The notes under the pieces were generated by a model. That model saw nothing but the letters and a program-made list of their open reading frames with translations. It did not search any database and had not been told where the DNA came from. DNA of 43,631 bases from Chloroflexota bacterium (GTDB taxonomy: Bacteria > Chloroflexota > UBA4733): contig JAMCRV010000093.1 in the NCBI GenBank assembly GCA_023381555.1, positions 1 to 43,631 of the forward strand, in the 5' to 3' direction. This document shows, piece after piece, positions 1-9,213 of the stretch. Position numbers and translations under genes: made by a program. Every line of letters begins with the position of its first letter. Positions within the stretch are counted from its first letter, which is position 1.

Positions 1-364
1 GCTGATAGACCGGCATGTTCGCGTGCTTGCCCTTGATGTCCCAGAGAGCCATGTCGACACCGCTCAGGGCATTGCCAAGGACCGGGCCATTGCGCCAGTA
101 GGAGCTCACGAACGAAGATTGATAGATGTCCTCGATTCGTTCGGGGTCTTTGCCGATGAGGAATGGGCGTAGATAGTCGTTCACGGCACTGGCCACTGCG
201 AGTGGTCGCTGAGTGAAGGTCGCGCACCCCCAGCCATAGAGACCTGGTTCGCTCGTTTCCACCTTGACGACGGCGAGCCGGATGCTATTTGGCGCGGTCA
301 GTACGACCTTCACATCGGTGATCTTGAGATCTGGCACTCCTCGTTCGCTCACGTCCCACTCCAC
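1..364 (-). CDS. Mandelate racemase/muconate lactonizing enzyme (enolase superfamily, galactonate/mannonate dehydratase-like), N-terminal part, truncated by the window edge
   Basis: Minus-strand reading from GTG at 364: [82 protein letters not shown]...[20 protein letters not shown], a typical N-terminal lid domain of the MR/MLE family. The frame is open to the edge. Confidence 0.82.
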   Translation of the reverse strand, partial: MEWDVSERGVPDLKITDVKVVLTAPNSIRLAVVKVETSEPGLYGWGCATFTQRPLAVASAVNDYLRPFLIGKDPERIEDIYQSSFVSSYWRNGPVLGNALSGVDMALWDIKGKHANMPVYQ

Positions 365-662
365 CCTTCGAGCACTTCACCGTTCTGACCCGCACTGTCA
401 AGACCGATTGTAGTGACCGTATGACCTTCCTGCGAGAGCAGCGCCACGGCGATCGCCCACGTGCCGGCAAAGTAGTGAATAGGCAGTCTTCTTACAATCG
501 GCGGCGCTGCCCGGCGCTCATGCCACGCACGATACTTGCCGGCGTATCTTTTACCGTGTCTTCAACCCAGATGCAGGATAGTCACCAAGGTGTACTGCAC
601 AGTGCGGAGTGGCACTTTTCAGAAGTGCACGCACGGCGCGAAGTCTGTGAAAGGAGTTCACT

Positions 663-1928
663 ATGAGTGCCACTGGAGTCCCCAGGGCGGTTGTTCTTGG
701 CGGTGGCTTTAGTGGTTTGGAGGCAGCATTTCTCCTCCGTCAGCGGCTTGGTGACAAGGTGGACCTGACGCTGATCTCCGATCAGGAGGAGTTCATCTTC
801 AAGCCCAACACCATCTACATTCCGTTCGGCTTGGATCCACGCTCACTTGCCATTCCTCTGGCGCTGCCATTGAAGCGGAAGAAGATCCAGTTCGTGCAGG
901 CGCACGCTCACGAAGTGGACCCCGTCGCAAAGCGCGTGGAAGCCGACCACGCTGCCTACCCGTACGACTACCTCATCGTCGCCACGGGTGCGACGATGCG
1001 TCCTGAGGAGATCCCAGGCCTCGGAACATACGCGAAGACGATCTTTACTCCCACCGCGATGCTTGAGCTGCGACCTGCCTTCCACGACTTGCTCACCGCG
1101 GCTGTGGAAGGCAAGCGCCAGCGGGTGCTCTTCGTTGTGCCGCCCAACAACAAGTGCTCCGGACCACTCTATGAGATGATTATGATGCTCGATTCGTGGC
1201 TCCGTAAGCACGGCGCGCGGGGGCACGTCGACCTTATCTGGACGACGTACGAGCACTCCTTCATCCAGGCATTCGGACCGCGCCTGCATACGACCGTGCT
1301 CGGCGAGTTCACACAACGCAAGATCGAGGGGCATACGGATTTTGTGGTAGAGAAGATCGAGCAGGGCAAAGCAATCTACCGCAATGGTGAAGAGGTGCCG
1401 TTCGATCTCCTGGTGTCTTTCCCTCCATATGCGGCGGCTACGGCTTTTCCGGGGTTGCCTGCTGATGAGCGCGGGTTCCTCCAGACCGATCAGGACACCC
1501 GACAGGTTCGCGGTTTTCCGGAGATCTATGCCGTTGGTGATGCCGGCGACTTTCCTGTCAAGCAGGCCTTCCTGGCATTTCTCCAGGGCGACGTAGCCGC
1601 CGAGCGGATTGCAAGTCTGGTGCAGGGGCGGATTCCCGAGGTGACCTTTGATCCGGTGAGCATGTGTGTCATGGAGGAGTTCAATCGGGCGACTTTTGCG
1701 CAAGTGCCCTTGCGCGTCACAGGCAGGCCTGATCTCCCTGTGGAAGTCCGGCCAGAGGCAATGGGAGACTATCGCGTAGGAACGTCACGAGCCTGGCGTG
1801 CCGGCAAGGCGATGCTTGGCATGTACCTTCCGTGGCGTTTCCGGGCTGGAAATCCTTTCCATAGCGGCTTGCCGTGGAGAGGCATGGAGCTGGGCCTCAA
1901 GGTGATGTCCACTGTGCTGGCAAGCTGA
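663..1928 (+). CDS. FAD/NAD(P)-dependent oxidoreductase, sulfide:quinone reductase-like
   Basis: 421 aa; N-terminal VVLGGGFSGLEAAF dinucleotide-binding motif, YDYLIVATGA, EIYAVGDAGDFP; AAAGGAG ribosome-binding site upstream of ATG. Confidence 0.85.
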   Translation: MSATGVPRAVVLGGGFSGLEAAFLLRQRLGDKVDLTLISDQEEFIFKPNTIYIPFGLDPRSLAIPLALPLKRKKIQFVQAHAHEVDPVAKRVEADHAAYPYDYLIVATGATMRPEEIPGLGTYAKTIFTPTAMLELRPAFHDLLTAAVEGKRQRVLFVVPPNNKCSGPLYEMIMMLDSWLRKHGARGHVDLIWTTYEHSFIQAFGPRLHTTVLGEFTQRKIEGHTDFVVEKIEQGKAIYRNGEEVPFDLLVSFPPYAAATAFPGLPADERGFLQTDQDTRQVRGFPEIYAVGDAGDFPVKQAFLAFLQGDVAAERIASLVQGRIPEVTFDPVSMCVMEEFNRATFAQVPLRVTGRPDLPVEVRPEAMGDYRVGTSRAWRAGKAMLGMYLPWRFRAGNPFHSGLPWRGMELGLKVMSTVLAS

Positions 1929-1978
1929 CAGCCCATCTGGCGATGCTCTTCTTTCGTCAGTTACGGGCCGGCGGTGAT

Positions 1979-2009
1979 AGCGGGGAAAACCTCAGGGGTT
2001 CTCCCCGCT
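1979..2009. terminator. Hairpin terminator between convergent genes
   Basis: AGCGGGGAAAACC-TCAG-GGTTCTCCCCGCT, near-perfect stem; no strong T-tract. Confidence 0.6.
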
Positions 2010-2082
2010 TAGCCCTGGATGTACTTTCGTGGTGCGGGTAATCCGTGCTGACGACAGCAACGGTACGGTGTCAACAGATGTC

Positions 2083-2685
2083 TCACGCGTTGGCGCGTGG
2101 CTCAGCGATCACTGCGTACGTAGGCTCGATGCTTTGCGGGGGAGGAGACCCGGGAAAGAAGGTGGGAGCGAAGGCCGTGAACCCTGCGGCTGCAGCTTCA
2201 GCGACCACAACTCCGGGCGTGAGCCGGTGCGGCGATGGATCGTCTCCAGGCACGTGCCACTCGATGACGAGGAGTCTACCATTCGGGTGTAGCACCCGCC
2301 GGACCTCTGTCAACACGAGTATGCGCACGGGAGGTGTGAGGTCGTGGAGGAGCAAGGCGACGATCGCGGCATCGAGTGAGTGGTCCTTGAGGGGCAGGTT
2401 TGTAGCGCTGGTCTCCACGACCTGGACGTTGCCGAGCCCTCGCTCGCGTGCCTTCGCGGCGACGTAGCGGGTCATGGCAGGCTCTTGATCGATTGCCCAG
2501 ACAGTCCCCTTAGGGCCGACGCGCTCGGCGGCGGGCAGCGTTAGGAATCCCGGCCCGCATCCAATGTCACCAACGGTCGCTCCTGCGGCGATCCGGACCA
2601 ATGACAAAAGAGAGTCAGGCGGCGACAATCGTTCTCGATCAGAGCCGCTCAGTTTCTCGATCCACTCCTGGTCAAAACGGGGCAT
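2083..2685 (-). CDS. Class I SAM-dependent methyltransferase
   Basis: 200 aa; GATVGDIGCGPGFLTLPAAERVGPKGTVWAIDQEP motif I region and LVIEWHVPGDDPSPHRLT. Confidence 0.85.
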   Translation of the reverse strand: MPRFDQEWIEKLSGSDRERLSPPDSLLSLVRIAAGATVGDIGCGPGFLTLPAAERVGPKGTVWAIDQEPAMTRYVAAKARERGLGNVQVVETSATNLPLKDHSLDAAIVALLLHDLTPPVRILVLTEVRRVLHPNGRLLVIEWHVPGDDPSPHRLTPGVVVAEAAAAGFTAFAPTFFPGSPPPQSIEPTYAVIAEPRANA

Positions 2686-2690
2686 GCTGC

Positions 2691-3659
2691 TTAGTCCTCC
2701 TCCACGCGTGAACGCGACTTCTTTGGGGTTAGCACTGGCTTTGACCGGTCAGGCCGGGGCAGAAGTTCCGCTCCTTCCACTACGTGGGGAATCGCCTTGC
2801 TCCAGTTGATAGTCATGAGGTGGACGCCGGCAACTCCAGGTATCGAACGGAGGATACGAACGGTTTCAATTGCGAGCTTGATCCCTTCTCCCGCAGGATC
2901 TGGGGCATTGCGCAGGCGCGCGATCACTTGATCGGTGATACCGATACCGTTGACGTGCTCTCGCATATATAGGGCTGACTCCACAGAACGTACGAGCATC
3001 ACACCAGCGAGTACCGAGGACCGCTCTGTAATGCCCAGCGACTGGGCATCCTTCATCCAGCATTCGAAGCGAGCCACATCGAAGACTGGTTGCGTCTGGA
3101 TGAATTGAGCACCGTGCTCGATCTTTCGTAACGTACGATCGGGAGATTCGATGTTCGGGTTGGCGACGGCACCGACAAAAACCTGAGGTGGCTCGCGAAG
3201 GGGGGTTCCCGATGAGAAGGTGGCTTCATCACGCATCGTACGCAATGCTTCGAGGAGCTTGAACGAGTTGAAATCAGGAACGTTGCGGGCATCGGGGTGA
3301 TCGCCGAGCTTCGGCGGATCTCCAAGTAGCGCGAGGATATTGCGGACGCCGAGAGAGGCCATCGAGAGCACGTCTGACTGTAGAGCGATGCGATTGCGGT
3401 GCTGGCAGGACATTTGTACGACGGCCTCATAGCCGTGCTGTTCGAGGATGATGCCAGCTCCCCAACTGGACATGCGCGCCAGACCACGCTGATTGTCGGT
3501 TACATTGATAGCGTCGACAAAGCCGTTAAGATGGCGTGCTGACCGAACGACTAAATCGCTACTGGCGCCCTTCGGAGGAGCGATCTCGCCAGTGACGACG
3601 AATGCGCCAGCCCGGAGTAAGCTCTGCAGGTGACTGACGGGTGCAGGATCTCTAGTCAT
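2691..3659 (-). CDS. metF: 5,10-methylenetetrahydrofolate reductase (MetF family)
   Basis: 322 aa; VTGEIAPPKG, DAINVTDNQRG, SLGVRNILALLGDPPKLGDHP, GAQFIQTQPVFD. Start overlaps the glcF stop (ATGA). Confidence 0.85.
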   Translation of the reverse strand: MTRDPAPVSHLQSLLRAGAFVVTGEIAPPKGASSDLVVRSARHLNGFVDAINVTDNQRGLARMSSWGAGIILEQHGYEAVVQMSCQHRNRIALQSDVLSMASLGVRNILALLGDPPKLGDHPDARNVPDFNSFKLLEALRTMRDEATFSSGTPLREPPQVFVGAVANPNIESPDRTLRKIEHGAQFIQTQPVFDVARFECWMKDAQSLGITERSSVLAGVMLVRSVESALYMREHVNGIGITDQVIARLRNAPDPAGEGIKLAIETVRILRSIPGVAGVHLMTINWSKAIPHVVEGAELLPRPDRSKPVLTPKKSRSRVEED

Positions 3660-4966
3660 ACGGAGCGGTAGGCTTCATCGAGCAAATCCACAATGTGCAG
3701 AACGCGCACGCGCTTGCCTTGCTCGCGTAAGCCAGATGCGACCTGCATAATGCAGCCAGGGTTCGCCGAAATAATGGTATCGGCCCCGGTCTGCAGGGCA
3801 TTCTTGAGCTTGCGCTCCAGCAGCCGCCGGGAAAACTCGGGCCGGATGACGTTGTAAATGCCAGCAGAGCCGCAGCAGAGCGAAGACTCTTCCATCTCTA
3901 CAAGACGGACCCCGGGAATCTTGGCGAGAAGTCGTCGCGGTGCTGCTGTGATTCGCTGAGCGTGTGCCAGGTGGCAGGGCTCTTGATAGGTCACGACCCG
4001 GTCGAGGCGTCCGGGTGGCACGAGGTCAAGCGTGTCCAGGAACTCGCTGACGTCGCGAACAGATGCGGAGAAGCGCTCGGCGCGCCTGGACCACTCAGGA
4101 TCGCCGTGGAAGAGGTGACGGTACTCCTTGAGTGCAGCACCACAACCTGCTGCATTGACGATGATGGCATCGAGCTCGAGCCGCTCGAAAGCCACAATGT
4201 TCCGCTTGGCATTCTCACGACCGGTGCCGGCTTCTCCAGCGTGAAGGGCTAAGGCGCCGCAGCAGCCCTGATCGGGAACGGCGACAACCTCGCAGCCGTT
4301 GCGCGCCAGCACACGTGCGGTGGCCTCATCGGTAGGGGCAAACGCCGTAGACATGATGCAGCCGGTGAAGAGCCCGACGTGGTGATGGGGGCTACCCTGC
4401 GGTTGCCAGCGCTGGCCCGAGGGGATGACGAAGCGCAGAGGCACCTCGGGCAAGAGCGCATCTTGTTTGTCGAGCCCCAACAGCTTGAGCATCCCTGTCC
4501 TGCGTACCAGAGTCCGCAGCCCGGAGTGCTGGTAGAGGGCGATGGCGCCAGAGGCGAGGCGAAACATCCGCATGTCTCCGAAGACTCTGACGAAGATGAA
4601 GGTGCGGAACATTCGCTGCCAGAGGGGGCGCGGATGCGCTTGCTCTATCTGGGCACGGGCCGGCTCGACAAGCTGGCCATACTGTACTCCAGATGGGCAC
4701 ACAGCTTCACAGGCGCGACAGTTGAGACACTGATACATCTGCTCGCGAACGACGGCCGCGCGCAGATCAAGCCGGCCGTCCGAGACGGCTCTCAGCAAAT
4801 GAATACGCCCTCTTGGTGAGGACGCCTCACTGAAGGTCAACTGGTACGTAGGACAAGTCGGCAGGCAGAATCCACATTGGACACACCGGTCGATGATGCT
4901 CCGTGGCGGAGCATCGATCTCTGTGAAACCCATCGCCTTTGCTGTTGGGGCCGTCACTATTGCCAT
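3656..4966 (-). CDS. glcF: Glycolate oxidase iron-sulfur subunit GlcF
   Basis: 436 aa; two 4Fe-4S motifs (CVQCGFCLPTCPTY, CLNCRACEAVCPSGVQYG) and two CCG domains (DQGCCGALALHAGE, SSLCCGSAGIYNV). Confidence 0.92.
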   Translation of the reverse strand: MAIVTAPTAKAMGFTEIDAPPRSIIDRCVQCGFCLPTCPTYQLTFSEASSPRGRIHLLRAVSDGRLDLRAAVVREQMYQCLNCRACEAVCPSGVQYGQLVEPARAQIEQAHPRPLWQRMFRTFIFVRVFGDMRMFRLASGAIALYQHSGLRTLVRRTGMLKLLGLDKQDALLPEVPLRFVIPSGQRWQPQGSPHHHVGLFTGCIMSTAFAPTDEATARVLARNGCEVVAVPDQGCCGALALHAGEAGTGRENAKRNIVAFERLELDAIIVNAAGCGAALKEYRHLFHGDPEWSRRAERFSASVRDVSEFLDTLDLVPPGRLDRVVTYQEPCHLAHAQRITAAPRRLLAKIPGVRLVEMEESSLCCGSAGIYNVIRPEFSRRLLERKLKNALQTGADTIISANPGCIMQVASGLREQGKRVRVLHIVDLLDEAYRSV

Positions 4967-5006
4967 CCGTCTCCCCTTGTCCGCACTGCATCGCTATCCA
5001 TAGTGT

Positions 5007-6305
5007 CTAAAGGTGGCCAATGAAGCGGCCCCGATTGAGTAGGCGGTGGGGATCGAACTCTGCCTTGATGCGTCGCATGAGATCGAATCCAGAGGGCAGC
5101 TGACCCCAAAGGTTGACCTCGCCTTTCAGGTTGCCGGGTGCTGCCAGAATGAGCGCATTCGCGTGTCCTTGTGTGAGAGACTCCCATAGCGGCCGGAATG
5201 CTGCCGTGAGATCGCTGCCAGCCAATCGGGCGAAGAGGGTACCATCGCCCGCGTGAGCCACCACGCTGCAATCCAGGTTGTTGCTATGGGCCAAACTTGT
5301 GACTGTACTGACAAGGTTTGACAATCCACTGGGCTGAACCGAGATGCGGATCAGCACTCCTTCGTTGCTGGCAGTTCCCGGACTGATGAATGAAGCACAG
5401 TCTTGCCACAACTCTTGCGCTTCTGTAGCACCTAGCGTTGTCGTACGACATCCGTGAGAGTCAGCCAGACGGTGAAGGTCGGTGAGCTTGCGCTGAGCAC
5501 CCGCTTGTGACCCCGTGATTCGCTCCGCGAGGCGCCAGTCGGTGGCTTCATCGCGAAGTGACGAAGGGCCCAGCAGCTCGATGCTATCCAGTGAGAGCTG
5601 CGAGGTTGCTAAGGTCGCCGCCAGTGACAGAAGTGCGTTCAGAGGACCTGTTATAACAGTCGTGATGTCGACGGGTCGCTGGGTGAGCACCTTGAAGTTG
5701 AGCCGGAGGAGAACTCCCAGTGTCCCTAAGGCTCCGAGATGGAGCTTCATCAAGTCGTAGCCTGACACGTTCTTGACGACCTGACCGCCCGCCTTCGCAA
5801 CCGTTCCGTCAGCGTAGGCGATCACTACGCCAATGAGGAGATCACGATAGCTACCAGTCCCAAATCGGCGCGGCCCTGTCAGATTGGCTGCTACGAGACC
5901 ACCGATAGTAGCCCGATCGGTGCCGGCCGCATCGAACGGGAGCATCTGACCGTGCGCCGCAAGTGCAGCACTGATCTGAGCGAGGGTGCAACCTGCCTGA
6001 ACGGAGATCGTGAGATCTGCTGGCTCGTAGGTGATGATCCTATTCAAGCCGCGCGTCGATAGGACGATGTCAAGCACCTCGGGAGGGTACCCAATCTCTT
6101 GCAAGGTCCCGCCCCCGTACGGAGCGAGCGTCAGCTGACGAGCGCTGGCAGCTTTGAGAGCGGCCGCGACCTCCTCCTCAGTGGTGGGGAGGAGCACAAC
6201 CCTCGGGGCGACGCCTTGAATCGAAAACTGCTCGGTGGCCGCGCCAGACAGCGAAGGACACCCAAAATCCGTGAGATCGAAGGGAGGTGTGGCCTCAGAC
6301 GGCAT
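5007..6305 (-). CDS. glcE: FAD-binding oxidoreductase, glycolate oxidase subunit GlcE
   Basis: 432 aa; FAD-binding type 4 domain (TLAPYGGGTLQEIGYPPEVLDIVLSTRGLNRIITYEPADLTISVQAG); located between glcD and glcF. Confidence 0.88.
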   Translation of the reverse strand: MPSEATPPFDLTDFGCPSLSGAATEQFSIQGVAPRVVLLPTTEEEVAAALKAASARQLTLAPYGGGTLQEIGYPPEVLDIVLSTRGLNRIITYEPADLTISVQAGCTLAQISAALAAHGQMLPFDAAGTDRATIGGLVAANLTGPRRFGTGSYRDLLIGVVIAYADGTVAKAGGQVVKNVSGYDLMKLHLGALGTLGVLLRLNFKVLTQRPVDITTVITGPLNALLSLAATLATSQLSLDSIELLGPSSLRDEATDWRLAERITGSQAGAQRKLTDLHRLADSHGCRTTTLGATEAQELWQDCASFISPGTASNEGVLIRISVQPSGLSNLVSTVTSLAHSNNLDCSVVAHAGDGTLFARLAGSDLTAAFRPLWESLTQGHANALILAAPGNLKGEVNLWGQLPSGFDLMRRIKAEFDPHRLLNRGRFIGHL

Positions 6306-7794
6306 AGATCCCCTCTTTGGCCAGCCGGGCGGCTACTCGCTGATCCCGCACTTCACCACAGCCGCGCAATGGAGGAAAGATCTTGTCCGGGTTGAATAGC
6401 TGACGCGGGTTGAAACAGTCTCTCAGCCGGGCCATCACTGCGAGGTCTTCTGTCGTGTACAGGAAGGCTATGTGTTCCCGCTTTTCGAGGCCGATACCGT
6501 GTTCGCCCGACACAACACCACCCTTTTCGACACAGAACCGCAAGATCTCCAAGCCACCACGGAGCGTTCGCTCGATGTTGGTCGGATCCTGGCGATCGAA
6601 GAGAATGTTGGGGTGGAGGTTGCCATCCCCCGCGTGGAAGACGTTTGCGATTGGGAGACGGATGTCGCGGGATACCTGTTCAACGAACTGAAGCGTCTCC
6701 GGAAGCTTGGTCCGTGGTACAACGCCGTCCTGGATGTAGTAGTTCGGTGCAAGGCGTCCGAGCGCCCCGAGCGCTCCCTTTCGCCCGGCCCACAGGGCAG
6801 CACGCTCGGCTGCGCTCCGCGCTCGTCTGACCTCGCCGGCACCGTGATTGCGACAGATGGTTGAGACTTGATCGACGAGCTCTTCGACGGCTTCGCGCAA
6901 GCCATCAAGCTCAACGAGCAGCACGGCGCCCGCATCAGGAGGGTAGCCGGCGTGATACGCAGCCTCGATCGCCTGACAACACAGCCCGTCCATCATCTCC
7001 AGTGCCGCGGGAATGATCCCAGCACCGATGATCGCTGAGACAGTGTTGGATGCCTCATCGACTGATCTAAAGATTGCGAGGAGCACTTGTGTATCTTCTG
7101 GCAGCGGCGTGAGCCGTACCGTGACCTCGGTAGCGATCCCGAACGTGCCCTCCGATCCCACAACCGTGCCTGTCAAGTCCAATCCGTGCTGATCGCCATC
7201 AGCTCCAGACGTATGGATGACATCTCCCGTAGGAAGGACTAGCTCGAGGTCGAGGATGTGATTAGTCGTTGCACCGTAGGAAAGGCAGTGAGGCCCCCCC
7301 GAGTTCTCAGCGACGTTGCCGCCAATGGTACACACCTTCTGACTTGAGGGATCGGGAGCGTAGAAGAAGCCCGCATGTTCCGTGTAATGAGTGAGATCAG
7401 CATTGATCACCCCGGGCTGGACGGTCGCCCGCCGATTCGCATAGTCGATTGACAAGATGTGGTTCATTCTGGTGGTGACGATGACAATGCCGCCTTTAAT
7501 TGCTATTGCGCCACCAGAGAGGCCGGTGCCTGATCCACGCGGCACTACTGGCAGGTCAAAACGGTTGGCGAGCTTGACGATCTCCACAACTTGCTGCGTC
7601 GTCTGAGGCAACACTACAGCAGCCGGGAGGTGACGGTCGAGCGAGGCGTCGTACTCATACACGAGCAACTCTGCAGGATGGCTCACGACACTGTCTGCAC
7701 CAACGATATTCTGGAGTTGAGAGATGAGATCATTGTGCACGGATTTGCTTTCCTCCAGGACCATTGTACTGAGCAGGCCGCGAACTTGCAGCAT
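6295..7794 (-). CDS. glcD: FAD-linked oxidase, glycolate oxidase subunit GlcD
   Basis: 499 aa; VVPRGSGTGLSGGAIAIKGGIVI, GNVAENSGGPHCLSYGATTNHIL, NVFHAGDGNLHPNILFD, GGVVSGEHGIGLEK. Confidence 0.93.
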   Translation of the reverse strand: MLQVRGLLSTMVLEESKSVHNDLISQLQNIVGADSVVSHPAELLVYEYDASLDRHLPAAVVLPQTTQQVVEIVKLANRFDLPVVPRGSGTGLSGGAIAIKGGIVIVTTRMNHILSIDYANRRATVQPGVINADLTHYTEHAGFFYAPDPSSQKVCTIGGNVAENSGGPHCLSYGATTNHILDLELVLPTGDVIHTSGADGDQHGLDLTGTVVGSEGTFGIATEVTVRLTPLPEDTQVLLAIFRSVDEASNTVSAIIGAGIIPAALEMMDGLCCQAIEAAYHAGYPPDAGAVLLVELDGLREAVEELVDQVSTICRNHGAGEVRRARSAAERAALWAGRKGALGALGRLAPNYYIQDGVVPRTKLPETLQFVEQVSRDIRLPIANVFHAGDGNLHPNILFDRQDPTNIERTLRGGLEILRFCVEKGGVVSGEHGIGLEKREHIAFLYTTEDLAVMARLRDCFNPRQLFNPDKIFPPLRGCGEVRDQRVAARLAKEGIYAV

Positions 7795-7818
7795 CGGAGA
7801 GCTTGTTGTCGTATTGCC

Positions 7819-9213
7819 TCATGCGCGAGTGGAATTCAGCACCCGCCAGAAGGCTTGGGCGTAGGCCTTGTAGCCAGTGTCGCTCGGATGGAAACCGTCG
7901 GCCGAGGCCAGATTGGGATGGGTAGGTAAGAGTTGCACCGAGGGAGTGTAGAGGTCGACGAGCAGCACGTGGTCCGCCTGAGCCTCTTGCGCAATGATGG
8001 TGTTATATGCCTGGACGAGTGCTTCCGCGGGAGCACGCAAGATCACTGGGATGGCGGGAGCGAGACCCAAGTCGGGCAAATTCGCCAGCGCCACGACTGC
8101 TGGATGAACAGCAAGGATGCCTTGCATCAGCAGATGGAGCTGCCGTTGGAACTCGTCTGGCGGAACGAGATCGAGGAGATCGTTGCCACCAGCGGTGACG
8201 GTCACGAGGAAAGGCGCAAGCTCGCGAAGCTTCGGCACTTCACTGGTTACCATCTGCGCTGTGGTTGCGCCGCTGATACCGAGATCATCTATCACGACCG
8301 CTGGGAAGACCCGTTGAAGATCACCGCCAAGCACAGCAGGGTAGCTGAGCTTCGGGGAAGAAGCTCCTATGCCCAGTGCGTCGCTCGCGCCGATCGCCAC
8401 ATACGTGAGCTGGGCCAGTTCATCGGCGCGGGCCGGTACCAGGGCAATGGATGGAACTGTGCCTGCTGCCTTGAGGATGTCGCCAGCGTTAGCAACTGTC
8501 ACTGTGTTCGCCGCGGCCCAGGGCTGCGCTGTCAGCCAGAGCTGGAGCACGGCACGCTGGCAACGGACAGCGAGTAGCGGGCCCTCGTCTGTCACTGGCG
8601 ACATTGGCAGACCGTACTGTGCGAGAGGGTCTGCAACCCGGTAGTAGGCCGCTTTCAGTGCAGGTGATGCGTCGAGAAAGCGCAGGTGTCGCGTTACTAC
8701 TTGTGGCCACTGGAGTCCGGAATCAGGAGCGGTCGATGCAGGTGGTGGAGTGAGCCAGCGTGTGGCAAGCCAGCTATCGAGCCCCTGATTGTGGAGCACA
8801 TCGAGAACGTTCGCGAGCTGCACAGTGTGGCCATCCCACTGCAAAACCCCCTTCTGTAGGATCTGGCTCGGAAGCCCTTGCCAGAGGAACACCTGGCTTA
8901 CTGGGTAGCCAAGCTGTGATACCCCGCCGTACTGCTGAAAGGCCGTCGCGAAAGGGATGCCGTGGGCGTCAGTCAGGGCATAGCCGGTGTTTCCAGCTCC
9001 CCCCTCTCCGTTCGCCTGCTGGTAAAAGTGCCCGTCTGGCAGGGGATAGCCGGCAGCGGCTGCCAAGGCTGAGGGTAATGAGAACATCGTGAGCAAGAGT
9101 GGCAGAAGCAAGGCTATGAGCCACCGCGCTACGATCTGTCCATCGCGATTCAGCCTCACTGACGCGTGATGGGGTTGACATCGTCGTAGAGGGAATCCAT
9201 TCGGGGCCGTCAT
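7819..9213 (-). CDS. Secreted SGNH/GDSL-type hydrolase with N-terminal signal segment and extracellular 'YGGVSQLGYPVS' module
   Basis: C-terminal SGNH blocks: VAIGASDALGIGASS, TVTAGGNDLLD, DGFHPSDTGY. Hydrophobic N-terminus after ATG at 9213-9211. The ORF track extends in frame to 9606 into an ABC-F remnant; the ATG at 9213 is the probable true start. Confidence 0.8.
   Translation of the reverse strand: MTAPNGFPLRRCQPHHASVRLNRDGQIVARWLIALLLPLLLTMFSLPSALAAAAGYPLPDGHFYQQANGEGGAGNTGYALTDAHGIPFATAFQQYGGVSQLGYPVSQVFLWQGLPSQILQKGVLQWDGHTVQLANVLDVLHNQGLDSWLATRWLTPPPASTAPDSGLQWPQVVTRHLRFLDASPALKAAYYRVADPLAQYGLPMSPVTDEGPLLAVRCQRAVLQLWLTAQPWAAANTVTVANAGDILKAAGTVPSIALVPARADELAQLTYVAIGASDALGIGASSPKLSYPAVLGGDLQRVFPAVVIDDLGISGATTAQMVTSEVPKLRELAPFLVTVTAGGNDLLDLVPPDEFQRQLHLLMQGILAVHPAVVALANLPDLGLAPAIPVILRAPAEALVQAYNTIIAQEAQADHVLLVDLYTPSVQLLPTHPNLASADGFHPSDTGYKAYAQAFWRVLNSTRA

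Noticed and set aside
843-1703. 286-aa minus-strand ORF
   Set aside because: Antisense to the well-supported FAD oxidoreductase; no family resemblance, low-complexity translation typical of GC-rich shadow ORFs.
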